Assembly: GCA_903923175.1 (NCBI GenBank)
Contig: CAIXWQ010000725.1
Location: 1-35,223 of the forward strand
DNA: 35,223 bases
From: an uncultured delta proteobacterium
GTDB lineage: Bacteria > Myxococcota_A > Polyangia > Polyangiales > JADJMO01
Reading direction: 5' to 3'
Both the position numbers and the translations under genes were made by a program. Below the pieces are notes generated by a model. The model saw only the letters and a list, made by a program, of their open reading frames with translations. It had not been told where the DNA came from and searched no databases. Shown piece after piece: positions 7,793 to 16,031 of the stretch; positions within the stretch are counted from its first letter, which is position 1; each line of letters starts with the position of its first letter.

Positions 7793-8817
7793 GCGACGAA
7801 CGAGACCTCCTCGCGCGCGCGCTGCGATCGGCGGAGGCGGACGCGCCGCCGATCGGGGCGAAGGAGCGAGCCCTGGCGCGCCTCGAGGGCGATCGTCGCG
7901 ACTTCGCGCGCGCACAGGGCGCGCTGGGGAGCGTGCCTCGCGCGCGCTCGCGTTCGGCGCGTCCGATCGCGATCGCGTCGATGCTCGCCTTCGCGGCGGG
8001 CGCGGTGTTCGTACTGATCGTCCGCGGGCGGTGGCTCGCCCAGCCTCGCCCCGAGATCGCCGCGGTGTCGGACTCCGACGCGCGCGGCGGCGTGGCGAGC
8101 CCCTCGAACTCCGCCGGCGCCTCGCGCGCGGTGCCCTCGGAGGCCACGAGCGGCGCGGCTCCGCTCCCCGCCCCGGACGCGAGCGCGCCCGCGACGCCGA
8201 GCGCATCGGCGCGCGCGCTCCGACACTGCGCCGGGCTGACGCGCCCCGAGTCGCCGCCGCGCAGCTGCGCGGTCCCTGGCGACCCCTTGCTCCTCGAGCT
8301 GGTGAACGACTGCGACGAGCCGCTCGAGCTGTTCTGGGTGAACGCGGAGTGTCGCGAGGTCTCGTACGGAACGCTCCTTCCCGGCGCGCACCGGTTCCAG
8401 GGGACCGTCGCGACGCATCCGTGGAGACTGCGAAGTCGGCAGAGCGGGGCGCTGGTGCGCGACGTCGAGCCCACGGGCACGCCCACCCTCGCGCCGACGC
8501 CGCGCGCAATCACGTTCACGGCGACGGACGCCGATCCGGCGCCGACGGACGCGCCGCCGACCACGTGCTCGGAGGTCGGGCACACCGTCGATCTGACCGT
8601 GACGAACGGGCGCTCGTCGGCGGTGGAGCTCGTCTTCGTCGACTACGACTGCAAGGAGGTGCCGAAGCGGCAGCTCGCGCCGGGGGAGTCGTGGCGCAAG
8701 AAAGAGTCCGACGGTCACCGCTGGCGGATGCGCGACGTCGCGACGAAGCGGCTCGTGCGCGAGCTGCAGGTGGAGGGCGCGGCGGCCGGGCGACGGCTCC
8801 GGATCGTGGTGCCCTGA
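7789..8817 (+). CDS. Membrane protein with two VHL-beta-like repeats, candidate anti-sigma factor
   Basis: The product is 342 aa, start fixed by the ATGA overlap with the sigma gene. The cytoplasmic N-terminus (about 1-58) is charged, with one membrane helix at about 60-82 (AIASMLAFAAGAVFVLIV), a Ser/Ala/Pro-rich linker to about 145, then two related beta domains. Domain one (about 167-226) has LELFWVNAECREV, LLPGAHRF and THPWRLR. Domain two (about 265-334) has VELVFVDYDCKEV, LAPGESW and GHRWRMRD. The pattern of Trp/Phe strand, Leu-x-Pro-Gly turn and His-Pro-Trp matches the von Hippel-Lindau beta fold. Gene position, coupling and topology suggest a transmembrane anti-sigma factor whose VHL-like domains sense something outside the membrane. 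The HxxxCxxC zinc anti-sigma motif is absent, so the role is inferred. Confidence 0.8.
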   Translation: MSDERDLLARALRSAEADAPPIGAKERALARLEGDRRDFARAQGALGSVPRARSRSARPIAIASMLAFAAGAVFVLIVRGRWLAQPRPEIAAVSDSDARGGVASPSNSAGASRAVPSEATSGAAPLPAPDASAPATPSASARALRHCAGLTRPESPPRSCAVPGDPLLLELVNDCDEPLELFWVNAECREVSYGTLLPGAHRFQGTVATHPWRLRSRQSGALVRDVEPTGTPTLAPTPRAITFTATDADPAPTDAPPTTCSEVGHTVDLTVTNGRSSAVELVFVDYDCKEVPKRQLAPGESWRKKESDGHRWRMRDVATKRLVRELQVEGAAAGRRLRIVVP

Positions 8818-8957
8818 GAGACCGTGAAACAGTCTCTCCGTGGGGTGGGGCCCCGACGAATCGCATTCGGCGGGGCGGTGCCGACCGCCCCGGTGGGCAG
8901 TGAAGAGCGCGGGATCTTTCCCGCGCTCCGAGGTCGCCCTCCGGCGCTCGGCGACCT
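8816..8957 (+). terminator. Cluster of four hairpins between sigma operon and lipoprotein gene
   Basis: Perfect inverted repeats follow each other. GAGAGAC 8816-8822 pairs with 8832-8838 and starts inside the stop region. CGGGGCGGT 8871-8879 pairs with 8884-8892 (loop GCCG). GAGCGCGGG 8905-8913 pairs with 8920-8928 (loop ATCTTT). AGGTCGCC 8931-8938 pairs with 8950-8957. There is no long T tract, so factor-dependent termination, mRNA protection or protein binding are all possible. They separate the operon from promoter copy B. Confidence 0.6.
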
Positions 8958-8967
8958 TCGTCCGACC

Positions 8968-9007
8968 CGAGGGATCAAACGGCGCTCGTCGCACCATTCC
9001 CAGAGTC
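8968..9007 (+). promoter_or_regulatory. Two-box promoter-like motif, copy B (lipoprotein gene)
   Basis: CGAGGGATCAAA (8968-8979), eleven bases, GCACCATTCC (8991-9000), two bases, GAGTC (9003-9007). Both boxes and spacings match copy A at 6953-6992 exactly although the spacers differ, as expected of a functional site. It lies 66 bases before the ATG of the lipoprotein gene, which would then belong to the same ECF regulon. Confidence 0.6.
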
Positions 9008-9073
9008 GGGACGGATCACGGCCTGGGCCGCGTGCCGACCCGACGGCGGATCGAAACGCGGCGGAGGACGACC

Positions 9074-9886
9074 ATGCGAACGGCGATGACGGCGATGACG
9101 GCGAAGACGGCGATGACGGCGCTGACGGCGACGGCGGCGGCGGCGGCGCTGCTGCTCGCAGCGGCTGGATGCGGTGCGACCCCGACGTCGCGAGCGTTCG
9201 CCTCGGGGGGCGACGACGGCGCCGTCTCCGAGGTCGATCCCGACGCCGCGCCTCCGAGCGTGGACCGCGTCTCGGTGATCGGCACCGTTCACGACGCCGT
9301 CACGACGAACACCGTCGCCGGCGCCACGATCTGCGTGTTCGAAGATCCGTCGCGGTGCACGACCTCCGCGGCCGACGGCACGTTCACGCTCGACGGGGTA
9401 CCTTCCGCCAGCTCGGGCGTCGTGGTCGACGCGTCGGGCTACGCGACCGGCCTTTGGGCGATGACCGCGAGCGCACCGCGCGTCGCCCTGGCGATTCGAC
9501 CGGCGGACCATGCGACCGCGTGGGCGCGAGCGTTGGGGACGACGTTCGATTCCACGTCGACGACGGGGGCGCTGGCCTTCTCGGTCGTCGACGGGGCGGG
9601 CGACCCTTTCGTGGGCGCGACCGTGACGACGACGCCTGCCGGCAGGATCGGGTTCTTCGCGGGCCCGGGCGGCGGCATCGATGGGACGCTGACGATGACG
9701 GCGTCGCCGGGCGGCGGGTGGGTCTACGATCTGCCCAGCGGCACGGTCGGCGTCGGCGTCACGGCTCCCGGCAAGACGTGCACGCGTCTGTCCGTGTTCG
9801 GCTGGGCGCCCACGGCCGCCGGCGAGACGCTCGCGGCGCCGGTGCGGGCCGGCGAGGTCTCGATCGTCCGCGTCGCGTGCGAGTGA
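9074..9886 (+). CDS. Lipoprotein with carboxypeptidase-regulatory-like beta domain
   Basis: The product is 270 aa. GGAGG (9063-9067) is well spaced from ATG 9074. The signal peptide is unusual: five Thr-Ala-x units, then an Ala/Leu core and lipobox AAAGC. The mature part has a segment at about 67-110 resembling the CarboxypepD_reg-like fold (GTVHDAVTTNTVAGATICVF, then ADGTFTLDGVPS), followed by a second beta-rich half with similar phrasing (FSVVDGAGDPFVGATVT). It is probably membrane-anchored, facing the periplasm or cell surface. Promoter copy B links it to the adjacent ECF sigma factor, so it may be the envelope component of that stress or signal response. The binding partner is unknown. 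Confidence 0.85.
   Translation: MRTAMTAMTAKTAMTALTATAAAAALLLAAAGCGATPTSRAFASGGDDGAVSEVDPDAAPPSVDRVSVIGTVHDAVTTNTVAGATICVFEDPSRCTTSAADGTFTLDGVPSASSGVVVDASGYATGLWAMTASAPRVALAIRPADHATAWARALGTTFDSTSTTGALAFSVVDGAGDPFVGATVTTTPAGRIGFFAGPGGGIDGTLTMTASPGGGWVYDLPSGTVGVGVTAPGKTCTRLSVFGWAPTAAGETLAAPVRAGEVSIVRVACE
9083..9136 (+). repeat. 9-bp tandem repeat coding the signal peptide
   Basis: Six units of consensus GCGATGACG run in frame from 9083 to 9136: two perfect, then GCGAAGACG, a perfect one, GCGCTGACG and GCGACGGCG. They encode the Thr-Ala-Met/Lys/Leu run at the start of the signal peptide. Slippage would change its length by three residues at a time without breaking the frame. Confidence 0.85.
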
Positions 9887-9940
9887 GCGTCCCAGGTCGA
9901 CGGGGCTCGCCTCCCCGGCAACGACCGCGCTACGCGGCCG

Positions 9941-12900
9941 TCACCGCGCGACGCGCGCGATGCGGAAGTCGCCGAAGATCTCGCGTCGCGCGACGAACGG
10001 CGTCTGCTGTCCTTCGCTCGCCATCGTGACCCGCTGCGTGACCGCGTCGAAGAGCTCCGAGAGCTGCACCTGGCCGTCCTGGTTCGAGTCGGTCTCCTTG
10101 CTCGTCAGCGCGCCGAGCAGCGCGCCGGTGAAGAAGCCGTGCTCGCCCGTGGTCGTGACCGGCCTCGGCGCCGCGGCGCCGACGCGCAGCCCCCGCGTGG
10201 CGTTCCCTTCGAAGCTCACCTGGCGCCCCTTCGAGGCGGCGAAGACGACGATCCCGGCGCGTCCGCCCGCGCCGAGCGAGCGCGCGAGCGCCTCGTTCGC
10301 CACCACGGCCTCGCGCGTGATGTCGCCCGAGTGACACGCGTCGAGCAGCACGACCACGCGACCGCGCAGCTTCTCGAGCAGCCCGCTCAAGGCGGTCCAC
10401 GCGATGGCGTCGTGCACCGCGCCGCCGGAGATCGACGACTCGGAGGAAAGGAACGACATCTCGCCCGCCGGCCCGGACTGCACGCCGTGCCCGGCCAGGA
10501 AGACGATGGCGAGATCCTCGGGCTTCATCGCCTGCATGTCGGTCAGCGCCTGCTCGATGGACGCGCGGGTCACCTCGCCGTCGGTGAGCGTCTTCACGTG
10601 CGCCTTGGCGAACGTGCCGGCCGACACCTGCGCCGACATGGCGGCGCCGATGGCGAGCGCGTCGGCGTCGGCGACGCGCAGCTGCTGGGCGGCGCCCAGC
10701 TTCGGGTACTGGCTCACGCCGGCCGCGAGCACCCAGACGTCGGGGAGGGTGGCGACGGAGCTGTCGACCACGTCGAAGACGCGGGCGTTGCCGGCGAACC
10801 CGGACGCGTCGAAGGGCTGGAGCGTCACGCGGTTCAGCCCCGAAACGAGCGGCACGTCGAGGTCGAGCTCGCCTCGGGCCGCGCACACCGCCTTGTCCGC
10901 GACTTCGCGCCCCTCCACCCAGACGCGCACGCGATCGACGCGCACCGGCGCCGAGACCACCGCGTGCAGGTGCGCGCTGCCCGCTGCCGGCTGCGTGACG
11001 TCGAGCGCGTCGATCTTCGGCGGCCGGTGCGTCCACGCCGCGGCGTCGACATCCTCTCCCTTCAGGCGCTTCTCCACCGTCGCCGGCAGGGAGAATCGCG
11101 CCTCGAACTGCCCGAACCCGAAGCGCTCGGTCGGATCCACGAAGACCCAGCCGATGCGCTCGGCGACCTCGCGCGTGCCGACGTAGGCGCCGCCGGGCGT
11201 GAACGCGACCTGCTCGTCGTCGGAGAAGTCCACGAGGGTCACCCGCGGCGAGAGATCCTTCTCGCGCCAGAGCCGGAGCGCGCCGTTGCGCCCGATGCTT
11301 GCCAGCAGCCCGGCGCTCGCGTGCGGCGTGATCCACTCGATCGTGCCGCCGTCGCCCGTCGCGCTCGCGTCGATCGCGCCTTCGCGGACACGCTGGAGCG
11401 AGCCGTCGAGCCCGCCGACCACGACCACGCCGGGCTGCGGCGAGGTGAGGCTGCGCGGCGAGGAAGGGAGCGTCAGCTGCCACTTCTTGCCGCCACCTCG
11501 CACCTCGAACGCCGCGAGCTCGTCGCCGTAGCCGACGTAGACGACGTCGTCGTCGCCGACCGTCGCCGTGAATGCGCCCGACATCTTCGACGTCGTCGTG
11601 AGGCCCCCCGACTCGGACTTGAGCACCACCGGGACCGAGTACGTTCCAGCGAGCTTCCCGGTCGCGGCTTCCCACACGGCGGCGCGGCCGAAGAGGCCGA
11701 ACCCGATGGTGGTGCCGGACACCCACTTCCCGTTCGACGAGAGCTTGGCCGTGAAGACTTTGTTCGCGTCGTAGTCGGCGAGGGCGGTGCGCGCGCCGGT
11801 CTTCACGTCGACGAGCGACGTCCCTTCGGAGTCCGAGACCGCGAGCACGCCGCGCTCGAAATCGACGTCGTCGAGCCGCTGCGCCTTCGCGAGGCACAGG
11901 TGCTTGGCCGCACCCCTCGGCGCGGGCCACGTCATCTTGGCGCGCTCTCGCTCCCGCGCGGCCGGATCGGGCTTGGCCGTCGGCGCGTTCGTCGGCTTGG
12001 CGGCGGTCGCGGAGCCGTCGAGGAGCATCGGCGGCGGCCGGTCGTCGTCCGCGGCGTCGGGGTCGCTCCCGGCCGGCGCGTCGAGGCCGTGCCAGCGCTC
12101 GATCGCGACCTCGAGCTCGTCGAACCGGCACGACGGGCGGAGCTCGCCGCTCGACGAGCCCCACGTCCTCGCGACCATCACGTCGCCGTGGTCCAGGCTC
12201 GCGAACGCGACCTGCGAGACGCGCTGGCGGCGCGCGACGGTGCCGGCGGGCAACGACCACTCCGCGAAGCGGCCCGCCTCGAGGGCGACGAGCGATCCGA
12301 GCGCGCCGCTCGACGACGGGACGAGGCCGACCCATCGGACCCCCATCGTCGGCGCGCCGAGCGCGGGCTCGCTGCGGCCGGTCTCGGCGCCGTACACGCG
12401 CAGCGCGCCGCCGTTCCCGCCGGTCACCACGCGCGCGCCGTCGCCCGAGAAGGTCACGCGCTTGTGCATCTCCTCGAGGTTGATGTTGGTGGACCTGCGC
12501 CAGGCGAGCGCCCGCTTGGCGACGCTCCAGACGACGACGTCGCTGGAGGTGGCCGCCGCCACGCGCTTGCCGTCGGGCGACAGCGCCACCCCTTGCGGAT
12601 GGTCGACGACGCCATCCAGCGCCTGGAGCGCCGTGGCGCCGTCGGTCGGGCCGATCCACACGCGCCCCGCGGGCACGCGCAGCGCGCCGCCGAACGAGGA
12701 CGGTCGACTCTCGCTCTTCGTGGCGACGACCGCGAGCTGCCGGCCGTCGACCGAGAGCGCGAGCGCCGCGATCTTCTCGGCGTCGATCGCGACGACGCGC
12801 GCCGGCGTGTCGGGCGCGCCGAGCGAGAAGATGGCCACCTGCTTCTCGCCCTCGGCGACCGCGAGCGTGGAGCCGTCGCGCGAGAGCGCGATCGCGGACG

Positions 12901-13486
12901 GGAAGTAGCTCCCTTTGACGCCGCTCGGCAGCGAGAACTTGCCGACCGCCTTCGCGTCGTCGCCCACCAGCACGGGGAGCCCGTCGCGCACGGAGAGCCA
13001 GCGTCGGGCGCCCGCCTGGGCGACCTCGGCGCGCGTCTCGCGCGGCAGCTTCTCGACGACGCGACCGGCGAGATCGATGGTGCGTGACGCCGCGGCCCCC
13101 AGGACGGTGAGCCGGCTCCCCTCGGCGTTCCACGCGAGCTCGCGGAAGCCGTCGAGGTCGGCGAGCGGGATCGTCCGCAACAGCGCGTGCTGCGCGACGT
13201 CCCACAGGCGGACCGTGCCGTCGCTCGACGCGGTCGCCAGGTAGCCACGAGGCGAGCTCGCCAGCGCGACGACCTCACCGGAGTGCCTGCTGTCGACCGT
13301 GAGGCTCGGCGCCTGCGCGAGGGCGGCCTCGGCGGGCGCGCTGCCCGGGCAGACCGAGGCGGTCGAGCTGGAGGGGGCGCCGGCGGGTGCGCTGGAGGGC
13401 GGCTTGGGCGAGGCGCCGCCGCAGGCGATCGCCAGGGCGAGGGGGAGGCCGAGGAGCGTGCCGAGTGGCAAGCGAGGGGTCCGCAT
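9941..13486 (-). CDS. Lipoprotein WD40-repeat caspase-like peptidase (C14) with EF-hand
   Basis: The product is 1181 aa. The signal peptide ends at a lipobox-like AIAC (Cys22). WD40-like repeats at about 65-440 include GYLATASSDGTVRLWDVA, LSPDGKRVAAATSSDVVVW and FSGDGARVVTGGNGGALRVY; more degenerate blades run to about 740. A caspase p20-like domain starts at about 920 (DVWVLAAGVSQYPKL). His1000 is in AGHGVQ and Cys1051 in LLDACHSGD, the complete catalytic dyad. A canonical EF-hand loop, DSNQDGQVQLSE, sits at 1133-1144 near the end, so calcium control is plausible. Prokaryotic caspases of this family cleave after basic or acidic residues; the substrate here is unknown. The lipid anchor puts it outside the cytoplasm, unlike most orthocaspases. 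The gene follows the PKD/FGE-like lipoprotein gene on the same strand. Confidence 0.9.
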   Translation of the reverse strand: MRTPRLPLGTLLGLPLALAIACGGASPKPPSSAPAGAPSSSTASVCPGSAPAEAALAQAPSLTVDSRHSGEVVALASSPRGYLATASSDGTVRLWDVAQHALLRTIPLADLDGFRELAWNAEGSRLTVLGAAASRTIDLAGRVVEKLPRETRAEVAQAGARRWLSVRDGLPVLVGDDAKAVGKFSLPSGVKGSYFPSAIALSRDGSTLAVAEGEKQVAIFSLGAPDTPARVVAIDAEKIAALALSVDGRQLAVVATKSESRPSSFGGALRVPAGRVWIGPTDGATALQALDGVVDHPQGVALSPDGKRVAAATSSDVVVWSVAKRALAWRRSTNINLEEMHKRVTFSGDGARVVTGGNGGALRVYGAETGRSEPALGAPTMGVRWVGLVPSSSGALGSLVALEAGRFAEWSLPAGTVARRQRVSQVAFASLDHGDVMVARTWGSSSGELRPSCRFDELEVAIERWHGLDAPAGSDPDAADDDRPPPMLLDGSATAAKPTNAPTAKPDPAARERERAKMTWPAPRGAAKHLCLAKAQRLDDVDFERGVLAVSDSEGTSLVDVKTGARTALADYDANKVFTAKLSSNGKWVSGTTIGFGLFGRAAVWEAATGKLAGTYSVPVVLKSESGGLTTTSKMSGAFTATVGDDDVVYVGYGDELAAFEVRGGGKKWQLTLPSSPRSLTSPQPGVVVVGGLDGSLQRVREGAIDASATGDGGTIEWITPHASAGLLASIGRNGALRLWREKDLSPRVTLVDFSDDEQVAFTPGGAYVGTREVAERIGWVFVDPTERFGFGQFEARFSLPATVEKRLKGEDVDAAAWTHRPPKIDALDVTQPAAGSAHLHAVVSAPVRVDRVRVWVEGREVADKAVCAARGELDLDVPLVSGLNRVTLQPFDASGFAGNARVFDVVDSSVATLPDVWVLAAGVSQYPKLGAAQQLRVADADALAIGAAMSAQVSAGTFAKAHVKTLTDGEVTRASIEQALTDMQAMKPEDLAIVFLAGHGVQSGPAGEMSFLSSESSISGGAVHDAIAWTALSGLLEKLRGRVVVLLDACHSGDITREAVVANEALARSLGAGGRAGIVVFAASKGRQVSFEGNATRGLRVGAAAPRPVTTTGEHGFFTGALLGALTSKETDSNQDGQVQLSELFDAVTQRVTMASEGQQTPFVARREIFGDFRIARVAR

Positions 13487-13564
13487 GCGAAACGCGTAGC
13501 ACGCGCCTCGTGCTCGTGGTGCGAAGAACGGATGAGGCGGATACCGGCCTCGCGGGAAGCGGCG

Positions 13565-13591
13565 CGGGGCGATCGACTTCGTCGATCACCC
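13565..13591 (-). terminator. Hairpin between the two large lipoprotein genes
   Basis: GGGG, then GATCGAC (13570-13576), loop TTC, GTCGATC (13580-13586), then CCCC (13588-13591): a stem of eleven pairs with one C/A mismatch. It lies 68 bases after the stop of the FGE-like gene and 79 before the start of the caspase gene. There is no T tract, so it may be a weak terminator or an mRNA stability element rather than a full stop. Confidence 0.45.
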
Positions 13592-13658
13592 CTTGGTTCC
13601 GCTCCGATTCCGGCGAGCGCGCGCCCCGAATCACCGGCACGCGAGCGCTCTTTGCGCC

Positions 13659-16031
13659 TCAGCTGGGCGTGCGCGCGCAGCGAGCGCCGTAGTTGCCGTA
13701 TCGGGCCGTCGGGAGATCCCACGCGCGAGCCCCGGTGACGAGGCCCGTGGCGCCGAAGTTGAATGCGCCGCCGCGCACCACTCGGTTCGTGTCGGTGGTG
13801 ACGTACGAGCAGTTCACGCAGCTCGTCTCGCTGTACGGGCTCTTGAACCAGTCGAGGTTCCACTCGAAGAGGTTCCCGGCGAGATCCGACTGACCCCATT
13901 TGCCGTTCCCGGCCGGGATCGAGCCGACCGGCGCGACGTTCCCGCCGAGGCAAGAGCCCGTCGAGTTGTAGTAGCAGCCGTAGTCGGCGAGGAGCGTGTT
14001 CGCGCCCGGCGCGGTGGAGCCCCAGGGGTACACGCGCTGCTCCGTGCCGCCCGCGGCCGTGTAGTTCCACTCGGCCTCGCTCGGCAGAAAGCCGCCATCC
14101 CAGATGCAGAACGCCTCGGCGTCGTACCAGTCGATGTTGTTGATCGGCAGCTTCTCGTTCGCGCCCGCGGTGGACGTCCACGTCGGCCAGCCGCCCGCGC
14201 GCAGGTTGGTGTCCCAGGTCGCCCGCGCCGTCGGGAAGTTCGTCGCCGTGTTCCAGCTCGCGTCCCACCCCGCCTCGAACCCGCCGCCGCTCGCCGCGAG
14301 GCCGCTGCCGCCGTTCAGGTGCTTGTGCTTGCCCGCGCCCGCAGGCGGCTGCCAGCCACCGACGACCGCGTCGACGTACTTGCGGAACCGGCCGACGGTG
14401 ACTTCGTACTTGTCGAGCTTGAAGTCGCTGACCTGCGCCTTGAACTGGGGAGACGTGTAGCCCGGGGTGACGCCGTCGTAGCTGCGGCTGAAGCTCGCCG
14501 TGGCGACGCCGGACACGAGGAGGCTCGCGCAGCAGCTGTCGCTCCCGCCGGGGCCGCAGTTCGACAGGCCGTCGCCGCTGCTCGCGCACGACGCGGGCGT
14601 CACGGTGCACACGCCGGCCAGGCAGCTGCCCGCGCACGTCACGCCGCAGGCTCCGCAGTTGTTGACGTTGGTGGCGATGTCCTGCTCGCAGCCGTCCGCG
14701 GCGTTGCCATTGCAGTCGGCGAGGCCGGGCGCGCACGCCGAGGCGGTCAGGCTCACGCTGAAGCTCTGCGTCGTCACGAGCCCGCCCGCGTCCGTGACCG
14801 TCGCCGTGATCGTGTAGGGCCCGCCGCTCGCCGGCGCCGTCCAGACGATCTCGCTGGTGCTCGCCGTCGAGGCGGCCGCTCCGAGCGCGCCGCCGCTCGA
14901 GCTCCAGCCGAAGGAGAGCGTCTGGCCGGCCGGATCGCTCGCCGCGACGTCGAGCGTCACGGTCCCTCCGGCGCTCACGCTCGCCGCGGACTGCGCGGTG
15001 GCGGTGACGACGGGCGCGAGGCCGACGCTCAGGGGCGCGCCGACCTGCTCGACGACGGTGCCGGTGGTGACGCCGCCGCGGCCGTCGGTCACCGTCACGA
15101 CGAGCGAGCAAGTCCCCGCCGAGGGCGCCGTCGCGGGCGCGGTCCAGGTTGGGTTCTGCGCCGCGGTGCTGCTGAAGTTGCCGCCGCAGCCGCCGTCGCT
15201 CCAGGCGTAGGTCAGCGCGTCGCCGTCCGGATCCGACGCGGCGGTCGCGAGCGTCGTGGGCTGGCCGACGTCGACGCGCCCCGGGGTCGCGAGCACGCTG
15301 GTCACCACCGGCCAGGTGTTGAACGCCGCCGACACGGCCGCCGAGCCACGCCCGTTGGCCGCGTGCACGTCGACGTTGAGCGTCAGGCTTCGCGTCGCGT
15401 TCTTGCTGTCCTTCACCGTGACCGTCAGCGCGTAGGTCCCCTCGGTCGCGGGCGCCGTCCACACCGGGTGCGTCGAGGTCGTGCTGTCGAACGCGCCGCC
15501 CGTCGTGGACCACGCGTAGGTGACCGTGTCGCCGGCGTCGACGTCGTGCGCCGCCACGTTGAGCGACACCGCATCGCCCGGCCCCACCGAGCTCGACGAG
15601 GCCGTGGCCGAGTCGATGAACGGCACGGTGTTCTTGAAGGGATCGGGCGCCGTCTTCTGCTGCAGCACCAGCACCACCGTCGCGGTCTGGTGGTTGGCGA
15701 TGGTCACGCCCGTCGCGTCGCCGGCGTAGATCACGTTGTTGCTGGCGTCGAAGACGTCCGCATGGAAGCTGCGGTTGGTGCCGGCGGGGATCTGGCCCAT
15801 CACGCCGCCCCACTGCCCGGCGGTCTTCTTGAGCGAATAGGTGATCGCCGACGTGATGCCCGTCCCGGTGACCGTCACCACCACGCGCGCGACGTCGTTG
15901 GTCGACAGCGCCTGGCCGGTCACGCCGATGGCGGCCTCGCCGTCGTCGCTCGACGCGGGAGCGGAAGAGACGCACGCGGGGAGCGCCAGCGCGGCTCCGA
16001 GAAGCAGGGACGAGACGACGAATCGGCGCAT
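13659..16031 (-). CDS. Lipoprotein with PKD/Ig-like repeats and a formylglycine-generating-enzyme-like domain
   Basis: The product is 790 aa. The lipobox LALPAC has Cys20. An N-terminal beta region is followed by three PKD/cadherin-like repeats at about 140-430, each with the phrasing DVDAGDTVTYAWSTTGG or SDPDGDALTYAWSDGGC and WTAPA. A Cys-rich segment at about 432-475 (DCNGNAADGCEQD, NNCGACGVTC) follows. The FGE-sulfatase/SUMF1 fold begins near 520 (FKLDKYEVTVGRFRKYVDAV, INNIDWYDAEAFCIWDGGFL, LPSEAEWNYTAAGG, RVVRGGAFNF, GARCARTPS). True formylglycine-generating enzymes oxidise Cys in sulfatases, but most bacterial relatives of this domain are binding or signalling modules, and no sulfatase is nearby. 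It likely acts at the cell surface, and its gene is upstream of the caspase gene on the same strand. Confidence 0.9.
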   Translation of the reverse strand: MRRFVVSSLLLGAALALPACVSSAPASSDDGEAAIGVTGQALSTNDVARVVVTVTGTGITSAITYSLKKTAGQWGGVMGQIPAGTNRSFHADVFDASNNVIYAGDATGVTIANHQTATVVLVLQQKTAPDPFKNTVPFIDSATASSSSVGPGDAVSLNVAAHDVDAGDTVTYAWSTTGGAFDSTTSTHPVWTAPATEGTYALTVTVKDSKNATRSLTLNVDVHAANGRGSAAVSAAFNTWPVVTSVLATPGRVDVGQPTTLATAASDPDGDALTYAWSDGGCGGNFSSTAAQNPTWTAPATAPSAGTCSLVVTVTDGRGGVTTGTVVEQVGAPLSVGLAPVVTATAQSAASVSAGGTVTLDVAASDPAGQTLSFGWSSSGGALGAAASTASTSEIVWTAPASGGPYTITATVTDAGGLVTTQSFSVSLTASACAPGLADCNGNAADGCEQDIATNVNNCGACGVTCAGSCLAGVCTVTPASCASSGDGLSNCGPGGSDSCCASLLVSGVATASFSRSYDGVTPGYTSPQFKAQVSDFKLDKYEVTVGRFRKYVDAVVGGWQPPAGAGKHKHLNGGSGLAASGGGFEAGWDASWNTATNFPTARATWDTNLRAGGWPTWTSTAGANEKLPINNIDWYDAEAFCIWDGGFLPSEAEWNYTAAGGTEQRVYPWGSTAPGANTLLADYGCYYNSTGSCLGGNVAPVGSIPAGNGKWGQSDLAGNLFEWNLDWFKSPYSETSCVNCSYVTTDTNRVVRGGAFNFGATGLVTGARAWDLPTARYGNYGARCARTPS

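Noticed and set aside
9930-13205. Long ORFs on both strands over the caspase gene (1091 aa on the same strand, 982 aa antisense at 10139-13087)
   Set aside because: Arg/Ala/Gly-rich out-of-frame translations caused by strong GC3 bias; the 1181-aa frame has signal peptide, WD40 and catalytic motifs.
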